10,163 nucleotides of DNA from Cephalothrix simula (GCA_035591015.1 JAXIUW010233619.1:1-10163); one strand, 5' to 3'. Counted from the stretch's first letter, positions 1 through 7,307 are shown. The notes: generated by a model not told the origin, from the sequence alone. A program made the numbers and translations.

Positions 1-70
1 TCGATAACTACCACAGCCGTTTGAAAGGCTAGTCCTTTCAGGGGTACGGATGACGGAGGAAGAGAGTAGT

Positions 71-106
71 CTGTGTTCAGGATGTGACCTGTGTTGAGGA
101 TGTGAA
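71..106. repeat. 18-bp direct tandem repeat, two copies
   Basis: Two adjacent 18-base units, at 71-88 and 89-106, share the core CTGTGTT(C/G)AGGATGTGA and differ at two positions. This is a simple local duplication in non-coding sequence. No function is apparent. Confidence 0.7.
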
Positions 107-219
107 TTAGCAAGAATATACTCTATATTTCTTCGCTTCAAATATTTACATGGTCCCCGAAAAAAACCTAATGACAATAGATGGCGTCTTGCTTATAACA
201 ATTTCCTTTTTTGGTGGAG

Positions 220-279
220 GAATTCCAAATAGGGCATTTAAGAATTGTGATGTATGCGAAGAATATGAGACGTCACTGA
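220..279 (+). pseudogene. possible decayed C2H2 zinc-finger exon
   Basis: After a T-rich tract and an AG at 218-219, the phase-1 frame used by every intact exon here reads G-I-P-N-R-A-F-K-N-C-D-V-C-E-E. This resembles the start of exon 5 (G-I-G-D... then C-x2-C) and places a CxxC zinc-knuckle pair at 246-257. A second frame then reads N-M-R-R-H at 262-276, followed by TGA at 277-279, like the end of a finger helix. Only 16 bases separate the second Cys codon from the His codon, where a C2H2 finger needs 36, so about 20 bases would have been lost. The match is short and could be chance. The acceptor (GGAG) is poor. Confidence 0.25.
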
Positions 280-1198
280 ATAATTAATTCAAACCAATCA
301 AATATCATTATTGGTAGATACTAGATGCACGCTTTATGAATGAGTCTAAACATTGTGTTGCGTGTATGGAGAAAAATCTATTTACATACATGAACAATCT
401 TAAAAATAGCTTAAATTTCTCCTTTAATGACTTAAAGCGGTGTTTTTATCACAGAATGACCGTTAAGAAGTACTAAACCAAAAGAAGACAACATGAAATT
501 TAATTTACGCCATTTTTTGCATAAATTGCATATTGATTTCTAGTCGAATCTAATATTAATGGAAAAATGTTTTTAATATGCCCAAGGCCTTCCATGTATC
601 TTCTGTGTTTCAAATTTTTTCAGTAATAAAATTCTTTTGCCTTTGTGTCTGAGTACCAGGACTAAAATTTCTTCATGTATTTATAATTTGAATGTATTTT
701 ATGTTACTACAGTTAATTATTTAAAAGGTACTTAAATCAGCGGCTTGAACCAATACATTTCTTATAAAAAGTTAAGTTATACCTTAATCAAAAGCTGGGT
801 GGACATCTATTGCAACGAACTTTTTATATGTGTTCCACATTGTATTCAAAACGTTAACAAAATAATGTTGAATAGCCCATCAGATCTTGTCTACTGAAGA
901 AGACCAAAGTTATCTCTACAGGGCCCTGAAATAAAAACTTTACAGGATATTCCTATTTACAGTGTTCAATAATGAAATCCTGGCCTTGGGTAGGTCAATT
1001 GAAAATATTTGGAACTTGATGGGGTATTAGGGGACTAAATATTTTTATGTAAATTCTTTTGTTCTGTGAATACTGGTATCGATCAGAATAATTAAAGAAC
1101 TTCGGGGCATTGGGACAATTAACCAGGGGTCGTATACCCTACATTTCGATATAAATATAAACTTTTGAAAATATTGCTTGTAATCTGTTCTTCTTTTG
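280..1198. other. AT-rich intron or intergenic sequence, no gene seen
   Basis: No CxxC...HxxxH finger pair, RNA gene or sizeable repeat is visible on either strand. AATAAA hexamers occur at 625-630 and near 928 and could be used or fortuitous. The last bases form the polypyrimidine tract and CAG acceptor (1199-1201) of exon 1. Confidence 0.5.
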
Positions 1199-1201
1199 CA
1201 G

Positions 1202-1530
1202 ATAAAAAAGGGTACGGGTCGTATCAATGTCCATTCTGCAAGAAGATGTTTTCTGAATTGTATTCATTTAATATCCATTTAAGTAAGCATGCAAGAGAAA
1301 AACCATATGAGTGTGATTTATGTCAAGAGAAATTTAAGCTGAAAAGGGATCTTAAAACACACATGGGTTTACACTCAGAAAGGAAATATTTCACATGCAA
1401 ACAGTGTGGTTTAGAAATCATTTGCGCATCCATAAGTGTTTTAAACAATGATGTAAACGGGGGGGGCGCTTGTCGGACAACTTCAGACACCCACCACCCG
1501 AATTATCTGACATTTGGTAAACTTATCTGA
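1202..1530 (+). CDS. alternative terminal exon 1: two intact C2H2 fingers plus a disrupted third
   Basis: The exon begins after TTCTTCTTTTGCAG at 1201 in phase 1 (AT, then AAA AAA GGG TAC). Finger 1 (C-P-F-C ... H-L-S-K-H) and finger 2 (C-D-L-C ... H-M-G-L-H) have canonical C-x2-C-x12-H-x3-H spacing. The linkers are degenerate (AREKP and SERKY rather than TGEKP). A third finger starts with C-K-Q-C at 1396-1407 but then loses its frame, and no zinc-binding histidines follow. As read, the ORF runs on into the adjacent transposon and stops at 1528-1530. The +2 frame instead gives R-N-H-L-R-I-H-K at 1413-1436 and a stop at 1449-1451, the probable original ending. This is the only three-finger exon in the array. 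It may now be a pseudo-exon or make a two-finger isoform with a junk tail. Zinc binding and sequence-specific DNA contact are inferred from the family. Confidence 0.75.
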
Positions 1531-1766
1531 CCTGACGTAAGATAAAATAAAATGACACCGGCCAAGAACACCCACCCCAAATTTGCTTGACGCAACAAAA
1601 TTTTCTTGATACCACCCAATTTGCCTGACGTCATACAAATTTACGACAAATTTTTATTCACACCACCCAATTTATCTGACGTCAGATAAAATTTTTTTGG
1701 TTGTTTGACAATGACACCCACCCCCCCCCCCCCTGTGTCTAAGGTTGTCTGACAACCGTCCTCCTC
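1458..1766. mobile_element. 309-bp MITE with inverted ends and an 8-bp target duplication
   Basis: The sequence GATGTAAA occurs directly outside both ends, at 1450-1457 and 1767-1774. The ends are inverted repeats of about 32 bases: the left GGGGGGGGCGCTTGTCGGAC and the complement of the right GAGGAGGACGGTTGTCAGAC, both continuing into a GACAC-type block. There is no transposase ORF. An 8-bp duplication is usual for hAT-, P- and Merlin-type DNA transposons, but the family cannot be named from this. The interior holds diverged sub-repeats built on ACCCAATTT and TGACGTCA, at 1569-1595, 1611-1633 and 1662-1684, and a run of 13 C at 1721-1733. It sits at the 3' end of exon 1. Confidence 0.75.
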
Positions 1767-1812
1767 GATGTAAATAATAATTATTAGTACAATAATCGTG
1801 TGACTTTGTTCT

Positions 1813-1860
1813 TTTTTTAAAATGCAGTAACGAAACTTTTTTAAAATGCAGTAACGAAAG
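1813..1860. repeat. 24-bp direct tandem repeat, two copies
   Basis: Units at 1813-1836 and 1837-1860 read TTTTTTAAAATGCAGTAACG then AAAC or AAAG, identical except for the last base. This is a recent local duplication downstream of exon 1 and between the two transposons. No coding or known regulatory content is seen. Confidence 0.85.
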
Positions 1861-1902
1861 TAACTATTTTAATTTCAAGTTTGATATAAGTAGTATATGC
1901 TA

Positions 1903-2718
1903 GTACACAAATGGATGAAAAAATTGGATGAGGCACAGTGAAAATTTCGCCCTGCACCAGAAGGGACACCAGAACCCCTTAAACCTATACATGTTTGGAA
2001 AGAGCATGAAAAGTTGTTTACACATTTTAAATTTTTTGCACCACCTGGTGGGGAGTGGTGGTGCAAAATGCGCAAAAAAGCGAAAATAGACTAAGTCCCA
2101 CTTTTAGTGGTCGGATGTTAACAGAATCCGTCGAATCGTTCGGGCTAGACCAAAACTAGCTACAATAGGTTGTTTGGCATACCAAGCATACTCAATAACG
2201 CAAATCTTGGGTTCCTAATAATACTAGGTGATAGGTGGGGGTCAGTCAAAGGTCATATGATCCCATATGAGCTTTGAAATAAATTAATCCAGAGATGACG
2301 ACAATTTTGCACCTGTATTTGGGTCATTAGGTATGCTTGATATGCCAAACAACCTATTGTAGCTAGTTTTGGTCTAACCCGAACGATTTGAGGGGTTTCC
2401 TTATCATCCGACCATTAAATGTTGGACTTAGTCTATTTTCGCTTTTTTTGTACATTTTGCGTCTATTTTCGAATTTTGCGCCACCACTCCCCACCACAAA
2501 TCCAAAAAATCTATAATTTGCTGATTTTTGGCATTTTTAACCACCACCCGCGACCAGGTGGTGGTAGGCACATGAACCTACTACCATTTTACTCCATTTT
2601 ACATGCACTTTCCAGTGATGTATAGGTTATGGGGGTTTTAACATGAGAAACCCGCGGGGGGGGGGGGTTAACTAACTTTAAGCCATACCTTAACCAATTT
2701 TTCCATCCATTTGTGTAC
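1903..2718. mobile_element. 816-bp foldback element with long inverted arms
   Basis: The left end GTACACAAATGGATG at 1903-1917 is matched by its complement ending at 2718. The arms (about 1903-2205 and 2317-2718) stay alignable with gaps throughout. They are strongest at 2080-2191 against 2331-2442, where long blocks such as ACTAGCTACAATAGGTTG match exactly. The spacer is about 110 bases. The open frames inside are shadows without recognisable domains, so the element is non-autonomous. A run of 12 G is at 2656-2667 in the right arm. I could not define a clean target duplication, so the outer boundary may be a few bases further out. The superfamily is not identified. Confidence 0.75.
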
Positions 2719-3240
2719 GTGTATAGAAAATACTGAAACTAGTCTACTCAGAACGTGGCAATTATTGATAGGTCAAAGTATGATTTATACATACTTATGC
2801 TATTTTCATTTCATTTATGCTATTTTTTATTTATTGTTTTAATCACACAATCTATATCAGTTACAATTCATCTTTCGTCGTATTATCCAATACAGTAAAA
2901 AAATTTTAAGATTCGGTGATCAATTAGGTTTTCGAAGGTCATCCAGGATTTAAGTTTTAAAAATTTCGTAGTGGACCGAATGCTTATCTAGCCAACTTAT
3001 ATTTTGGGTAACATATATCATTATATTCTACAGATTGACGTGATTTATGTATATTTTAAATTATCCTCTAGTTAATTTTGTCAAAACCTTATTTTAATTC
3101 AATAGGATATAGGTAAATAGTGGTATGTAAATTTGACAACAGAAAATGTTGCAGTTGATTTAATCAGTTATTTGCTGTAAATGGTAAAAATAAGGTTGAA
3201 TATTTTTAGAAAATTATTTTCTTTCTAATTTTTCTTTTTG
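2719..3240. other. AT-rich intron-like spacer, no gene seen
   Basis: No finger motifs, RNA genes or long repeats are visible. The stretch ends in a T-rich tract (3220-3250) that serves as the polypyrimidine tract of the exon 2 acceptor. Confidence 0.5.
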
Positions 3241-3252
3241 GAATATTTTCAG

Positions 3253-3467
3253 GGTACCGTCGCATTGATGATGGATCCGTTCCTGTCAGTGCACGATATC
3301 AGTGTCAGCATTGTCAAAAGGAAACAAACCACTTGGGACATATGCGGGTTCATTTGAGAAGCCATACTGGTGAAAAACCATTTAAATGCAAAGTCTGCAA
3401 AAAAGATTTTACCTTGAAATATAATGTAACTAGGCATATGCGTATGAAGCATAATATTTGGGATTGA
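3253..3467 (+). CDS. alternative terminal exon 2: C2H2 zinc-finger pair
   Basis: The exon follows TATTTTCAG at 3252 in phase 1 (GG, then TAC CGT CGC ATT) and ends at TGA 3465-3467. It encodes about 71 residues: a leader G-Y-R-R-I-D-D-G-S, finger 1 C-Q-H-C ... H-L-R-S-H, the canonical linker TGEKPFK, finger 2 C-K-V-C ... H-M-R-M-K-H (H-x4-H), and the tail N-I-W-D. Finger 1 lacks the usual aromatic residue four positions after the second Cys (Thr instead) and contains G-H-M in its helix. Exon 3 has the same oddities and the same G-Y-R-R-I leader, so the two are paralogous copies. The product should be the DNA-binding C-terminus of one isoform of a nuclear transcription factor. There is no internal start codon that would make a separate gene likely. 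Confidence 0.88.
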
Positions 3468-3505
3468 ATGGATTAACTTACTGAATAAGGGTTCTGTTTG
3501 TGAAG

Positions 3506-3528
3506 CCAGATAGTCATGAACTATCTGG
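3506..3528 (+). promoter_or_regulatory. hairpin in the exon 2 3' UTR
   Basis: CCAGATAGT (3506-3514), a 5-base loop and ACTATCTGG (3520-3528) form a perfect 9-bp stem, 38 bases after the exon 2 stop codon. The right arm, within AACTATCTGGT, recurs at 4715-4725, 107 bases after the stop of the paralogous exon 3, without its partner arm. It may be a UTR stem-loop or leftover homology. Confidence 0.4.
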
Positions 3529-3529
3529 T

Positions 3530-4057
3530 GAAGCCTATACTGTAAAAATTTCTATCAGCTGAACATTGTTATGATGTATCAAGATGCGTGAAACATTTAT
3601 GATTAAATATAACTTTCTTGTTAGTAATTGAGTATGCACACGATGGTGTTAATTTTGCATAAATAGATTTAATTAGGCTTATAATTAAACGATCTAGAGT
3701 GCCTATTACCTAATACGCACTCCGCTCATAAATTATGCTAAGGAGCATTCAGAGATACCTTTCTTTTTAATCACCTTTAGAAGTGATTAAAGGCAAAGTA
3801 ATGAATGAAACTATGACAAATTATAAGATAATTATAAATATTATTTAATGGTAGGTAGGGTGATTAAGATATGTAATCTAATCACACTACAGACGTAATC
3901 TAATCACACTACAGACCATTTACAATGATGCCATTCCAGTCAAGATTGCGTTTGATGGTCAGGTCAGGTCAGGTTATAAATTGAAAATTAATATTTTCAC
4001 AAAGTAAAGAATTTAATAAGATATTAATAAATATTAGCGGTATTTTAAAATTTGGTT
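3530..4057. other. exon 2 downstream sequence with short repeats
   Basis: Besides AT-rich sequence, this holds a 9-bp stem (TTTAATCAC at 3766-3774 with GTGATTAAA at 3783-3791), the 22-bp tandem repeat listed separately, and a GGTCA triplication near 3957-3971. An AATAAA lies near 4026, more than 500 bases past the exon 2 stop. No finger exon is seen. Confidence 0.5.
3873..3916. repeat. 22-bp direct tandem repeat, two perfect copies
   Basis: GTAATCTAATCACACTACAG followed by AC is repeated exactly at 3873-3894 and 3895-3916. This is a recent local duplication. No function is visible. Confidence 0.9.
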
Positions 4058-4269
4058 CAATATCACTGTGGTTAAGCTATATGGTAGCTAACAATCAGTG
4101 CCGGGATGTTCCCTATTCTGATATACTACGTCAGAGCTAACCGGGACCTGTATCGATCTAGAATTTTGATCGATACAGTTCCCGGTTAGCTCTGACGTAG
4201 TATATCAGAATAGGGAATATCCCGGCATTGATTGTTAGCTAGCATATAGCTTAACCACAATGAATATTG
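4058..4269. mobile_element. 212-bp near-perfect palindrome (foldback MITE)
   Basis: Arms at 4058-4158 and 4168-4269 are inverted copies of each other with only a few mismatches and one or two single-base gaps. They flank a 9-base loop at 4159-4167. Inner ends read CTGTATCGATC and GATCGATACAG. Outer ends read CAATAT and ATATTG. There is no coding capacity. As RNA it would fold into a hairpin of roughly 100 bp. The high arm identity suggests recent insertion or arm conversion. No clear target duplication is visible. It lies between exons 2 and 3. Confidence 0.8.
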
Positions 4270-4399
4270 TGTAACAATAATTTTAGACTTAAACTGTTAA
4301 TACTAGTATATCAATAATTTTTAGAATATGATTTTAAGAATAAGTGCTATCCATCAGACAGGCGTATGTTTTCTAATTACAGTTTTTGGCATTTTTCAG

Positions 4400-4608
4400 G
4401 GTATCGTCGAATTAATTATGGATTTGGAATTCGATATCAGTGCGTTTACTGTAGCAAGGAAACCACTCAATTAGGACATATGAAATATCATCTTGGAAGC
4501 CACTCGGGCGAAGGCGAGCGTTACCAGTGTGGACTTTGTGATAAGTCATTTACAATGAAGTCTAATGTTAAGAGACATATGCGCGTAAATCATGGCGTTT
4601 GTGATTGA
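4400..4608 (+). CDS. alternative terminal exon 3: C2H2 zinc-finger pair
   Basis: The exon follows CATTTTTCAG at 4399 in phase 1 (GG, then TAT CGT CGA ATT) and ends at TGA 4606-4608. It encodes about 69 residues: leader G-Y-R-R-I-N-Y-G, finger 1 C-V-Y-C ... H-L-G-S-H, finger 2 C-G-L-C ... H-M-R-V-N-H, and the tail G-V-C-D. It is the paralogue of exon 2, sharing the leader, the G-H-M helix core, Thr in place of the finger-1 aromatic residue, and the short Asp-ending tail. The linker is S-G-E-G-E-R, one residue longer than TGEKP and lacking its Lys-Pro, which should loosen the spacing between fingers. An upstream ATG at 4366 keeps the frame open, but it lies before the acceptor and is probably intronic. 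The other nearby AG (TTACAG at 4376-4381) would give the wrong phase. Confidence 0.88.
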
Positions 4609-4761
4609 ACAAGTTAAATTAAGCGGGCACCCGGCGTTTATGAATTTTATCTAAGCGTATGCTCAGAGGCATACTGAAACATCATGGAAATGTCGATGAT
4701 TCTGTTGTTTTTTTAACTATCTGGTAATTGACCCCAAATTGACCATGCTGCTATGAAGCAG

Positions 4762-4795
4762 AATAAAATGTACTTCTTCATGTTTAAAAAATAAA
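4762..4795 (+). promoter_or_regulatory. two polyadenylation hexamers after exon 3
   Basis: AATAAA occurs at 4762-4767 and 4790-4795, 154 and 182 bases after the exon 3 stop and less than 60 bases before the exon 4 acceptor. The position suits a terminal exon with its own poly(A) site. Cleavage there would compete with splicing to exon 4 and later exons. Confidence 0.45.
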
Positions 4796-4843
4796 GTCAT
4801 TGCATATTATAGAAACTTAACTGATGTTTATTTGATCTTCCAG

Positions 4844-5043
4844 GAGCAACTGGATTGGGTCAAAAAGTGTACCGCTGCCCCGTTTGCCTTGAAGTATTTT
4901 TATATCCCTCATATCTGAAGCGCCATATGGTGAGACACACTGGAGAAAGACCATTTAAATGCTCTGTATGTAAAAAAGGGTTCACACAAAGTAGTAGTCT
5001 AAATTCACACATGATAACTATTCACGGTTTCCTTAGTAGATGA
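4844..5043 (+). CDS. alternative terminal exon 4: C2H2 zinc-finger pair
   Basis: The exon follows TTGATCTTCCAG at 4843 in phase 1 (GA, then GCA ACT GGA TTG) and ends at TGA 5041-5043. It encodes about 66 residues: leader A-T-G-L-G-Q-K-V-Y, finger 1 C-P-V-C ... H-M-V-R-H, linker TGERPFK, finger 2 C-S-V-C ... H-M-I-T-I-H (H-x4-H), and the tail G-F-L-S-R. All zinc ligands and the conserved Phe and Leu core positions are present. The part from 4951 onward begins the tandem duplication that produced the dead copy at 5737-5849. A start at TTG 4855 is formally possible but unneeded if this is a spliced exon. Confidence 0.88.
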
Positions 5044-5060
5044 TTAAATCAAGGGACATG

Positions 5061-5087
5061 ACACCTCTTGAAATCTGTTTTCACTTT
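5061..5087 (+). promoter_or_regulatory. conserved intronic block before exon 5
   Basis: ACACCTCTTGAAATCTGTTT TCACTTT lies 52 bases before exon 5. A closely similar block lies 43 bases before exon 6 and 57 bases before exon 8. It may be a splicing element or simply shared ancestry. Confidence 0.3.
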
Positions 5088-5138
5088 AAAACTTTTATTT
5101 AATCTTGTAGTATTTGAATTATTGAATTTAATCTCCAG

Positions 5139-5332
5139 GAATTGGTGATAAAAGGAGGCATATTTGTCCTGAGTGTAACAAAATATTTATGAGGACACCT
5201 GATTTAAAACGTCATATGCTGATACATACTGGGGAAAAGCCGTTTAAGTGTAATGTTTGTGGAAGAGCTTTCAACAGAAGCTGCAATTTAAAAACTCACT
5301 GCATTGCTGTTCATCAATTATTACCTCAATGA
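5139..5332 (+). CDS. alternative terminal exon 5: C2H2 zinc-finger pair
   Basis: The exon follows TTAATCTCCAG at 5138 in phase 1 (GA, then ATT GGT GAT AAA) and ends at TGA 5330-5332. It encodes about 64 residues: leader G-I-G-D-K-R-R-H, finger 1 C-P-E-C ... H-M-L-I-H with helix R-T-P-D-L-K-R, the consensus linker TGEKPFK, finger 2 C-N-V-C ... H-C-I-A-V-H with helix R-S-C-N-L-K-T, and the tail Q-L-L-P-Q. It is too short from any ATG to stand alone, which fits an exon spliced to an upstream N-terminus. Exon 6 is its tandem duplicate and exon 8 an older relative, sharing [13 protein letters not shown]-type sequence. Confidence 0.88.
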
Positions 5333-5455
5333 AGATTCTATACTATGAATGTAATATCACGAAAAACAACTCTTCAATAGTAAACGGTTTTGCTTTCTCT
5401 TTTGAACACTCTACTGTGAACGGTTAATACTTTTTGCTCTAACATTGGTATCTGA

Positions 5456-5599
5456 CTGAGGCTATTTTAAGGGGGCCCAACTGGGTGGCCAAAAAGCTAA
5501 AAACCATATCAAATTTTCAATACTTTGCCTCAAAGGGACAAAATAGACGGGGGCCTGGGTGGCCAATTGGACACCCACTTTGTATGTTAAAATATGCTA
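5456..5599. mobile_element. 144-bp insertion flanked by a 10-bp direct repeat
   Basis: TGGTATCTGA is present on both sides (5446-5455 and 5600-5609), while the duplicated unit has a single copy (around 6260-6269) and no insert. The sister copy therefore serves as the empty site. The insert contains two related blocks beginning GGGGGCC and containing CTGGGTGGCCAA, near 5471-5496 and 5549-5568. No inverted ends or coding capacity are visible. It is probably a small transposed or retroposed piece. Microhomology-mediated insertion is an alternative. Confidence 0.6.
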
Positions 5600-5736
5600 T
5601 GGTATCTGAACGCTCTCCACAGTATCAAAATTTTCAGGCAGGTTCATTTTGTGAACGACAGTTGTTATACAAATATCAAGTGGTCAGCTGTCGATTACGG
5701 CTATTGAACATCTAAACCACTGCCTAGACCAATTAA

Positions 5737-5849
5737 CCATTTCAATGCTCTGTAGGTAAATTTGTAAAAAAGGGTTCACACAAACTAGTAAAGTCTAAAT
5801 TCATGGTAAAAAAAAATTGGTAGCTATTCACGGTTTCCTTAGTAGATGA
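5737..5849 (+). pseudogene. 5'-truncated dead copy of exon 4
   Basis: This matches the second finger, tail and stop region of exon 4 (4951-5044), from CCATTTCAATGCTCTGTA to GCTATTCACGGTTTCC TTAGTAGATGA. It lacks finger 1 and any acceptor. Extra bases inside the CxxC knuckle (GGTAAATT after CTCTGTA), a changed S-S-S-L-N-S-H helix region and an A-rich insertion near 5803-5820 destroy the frame. It is a by-product of the tandem duplication whose left breakpoint fell inside exon 4. Confidence 0.85.
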
Positions 5850-5872
5850 CTTAATTAAATCAAATAACATAG

Positions 5873-5898
5873 ACACCTCTTGGAATCTGTTTTCACTT
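5873..5898 (+). promoter_or_regulatory. conserved intronic block before exon 6
   Basis: ACACCTCTTGGAATCTGTTT TCACTT lies 43 bases upstream of exon 6. It is the duplicate of the block at 5061-5087 and is similar to 7462-7487. Confidence 0.3.
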
Positions 5899-5927
5899 AT
5901 TTAATCTTGTAGTATTTGAAATATTGA

Positions 5928-6131
<204 letters not shown>

Positions 6132-6280
6132 AGATTCTATACTTGTTATAAATACAGTATGAATTCAATATCTACGAAAAACAACTCTTCATAGTAAACG
6201 GTTTTGCTTTCTCTTTTGAACACTTTACTGTGAACGGTTAATACTTTTTGCACCAACATTGGTATCTGAACGCTCTCCAC

Positions 6281-6286
6281 AATAAA
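6281..6286 (+). promoter_or_regulatory. polyadenylation hexamer after exon 6
   Basis: An AATAAA lies 150 bases past the exon 6 stop. The corresponding place in unit 1, after exon 5, reads AGTATC, so the duplicate differs here. Another AATAAA is at 6687-6692. Use is not shown. Confidence 0.35.
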
Positions 6287-6402
6287 CATATTAATATTTT
6301 CAGGCAGGTTTATTTTGTGAACGACAATTGTTGCACAAATATCAAGTGATCAGCTGTCGATTGTGGCTGTTAAACATCTAAACCATTGCCTAGAACAATT
6401 AA

Positions 6403-7095
6403 TCGAGGGGGTAATGCTTCACTATACCTGAATGAGTTTGTTTGGCCTGAAATACGATTCTTGTTGACATCACCATGAATAAGCTATATAAAAAAATACA
6501 TGGTTTATTTATTTGATTCGGTTGGTTGGTTTCAAAATTCCATTTTCCGAATTTACTGTTGGACCAGCTTTCTCTGTAGAAATTATACTGATTTGTGAAA
6601 TTGTTTAACAATTTGTAAAAAATTTTGTTATTATGTAGTATACATTTGTTTCTTTAAATGTTTTATCATACTGAAGCATTGAAATCAATAAATATTAAAT
6701 TGAATGAATTATGTAGATGCGTATCTTTTGTCGAGTATGGACCAGAATTTTTGAACCAAACAATTGCCCTTTATCTTGTCGTCAGAACGGCCTCAGAGAC
6801 CAAAGAAACTAGTAAGTTATATATTATGGCCAGATAATATATATTATATAGATATTATATATAAAAGTCAGATACTTTTCTTTCTTTTTATTGCACTACT
6901 ACTCTACTAGAATTGAAGTCTTTTTTTACCGTTAAGATCAAATATTTTCATATTTATATATTCGAGAGTCCATATCATGAGTTACATCTTCTTTATCGTT
7001 ATAATATGATTACATCTTTTCATATACTTTGTTTTGAATTATTTTAAAGTCAGTCTGTAGTTTCCTCTTTCATACTAATAAATTAACATTTCTTT
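6403..7095. other. AT-rich intron-like spacer, no gene seen
   Basis: No finger exon or RNA gene is visible on either strand. It contains AATAAA at 6687-6692 and 7077-7082, and an almost pure A/T stretch at 6826-6864 with local ATATTATAT palindromes. It ends in the pyrimidine tract of exon 7. Confidence 0.5.
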
Positions 7096-7110
7096 TCTTT
7101 GATCTTTCAG

Positions 7111-7307
7111 GCTCTCAACCTAATGTTTCTATGTATGGATGTCCCAATTGCTCCAAAACCTTTAGCAGGTCTAGTCATTTAAAAGATCACATACGAATTC
7201 ATACCGGCGAAAAACCGTTCAAGTGCAAAATATGCCAAAAAGCTTTTACCCAAAACAGTAATTTAAAGAAACATTTTCTTGTTCATATGAGAAAGGTGAC
7301 CCAGTAA
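7111..7307 (+). CDS. alternative terminal exon 7: C2H2 zinc-finger pair
   Basis: The exon follows TTTGATCTTTCAG at 7110 in phase 1 (GC, then TCT CAA CCT) and ends at TAA 7305-7307. It encodes about 65 residues: leader S-Q-P-N-V-S-M-Y, finger 1 C-P-N-C ... H-I-R-I-H with helix R-S-S-H-L-K-D, linker TGEKPFK, finger 2 C-K-I-C ... H-F-L-V-H with helix Q-N-S-N-L-K-K, and the tail M-R-K-V-T-Q. Finger 2 has H-x3-H rather than the H-x4-H seen in the other two-finger exons. An AATAAA at 7396-7401, 89 bases past the stop, is a plausible poly(A) signal. The end of the coding region is duplicated just downstream. Confidence 0.88.

Noticed and set aside
1045-1227. Minus-strand open frame overlapping the exon 1 acceptor
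   Set aside because: It has no domain and no conserved features. It is antisense to the acceptor and first codons of exon 1.
1875-2075. Minus-strand open frame in the left arm of the foldback element
   Set aside because: It lies in inverted-repeat DNA with no recognisable motif and no match in the opposite arm.
2419-2625. Plus-strand open frame in the right arm of the foldback element
   Set aside because: Low-complexity translation derived from repeat sequence, with no transposase motif.
3249-3452. Minus-strand open frame opposite exon 2
   Set aside because: It is the complement of the zinc-finger coding sequence. The plus frame carries all the C2H2 ligands.
4376-4381. Alternative acceptor TTACAG for exon 3
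   Set aside because: It would leave one base before the next codon (phase 2), incompatible with the phase-1 junction used by all ten exons.
5485-5715. Plus-strand open frame across the 144-bp insertion and its flank
   Set aside because: It spans an insertion boundary, the sister unit does not keep the frame, and no domain is visible.
6399-6611. Minus-strand open frame in the spacer after exon 6
   Set aside because: AT-rich chance frame with Asn-rich translation and no motif or splice context.
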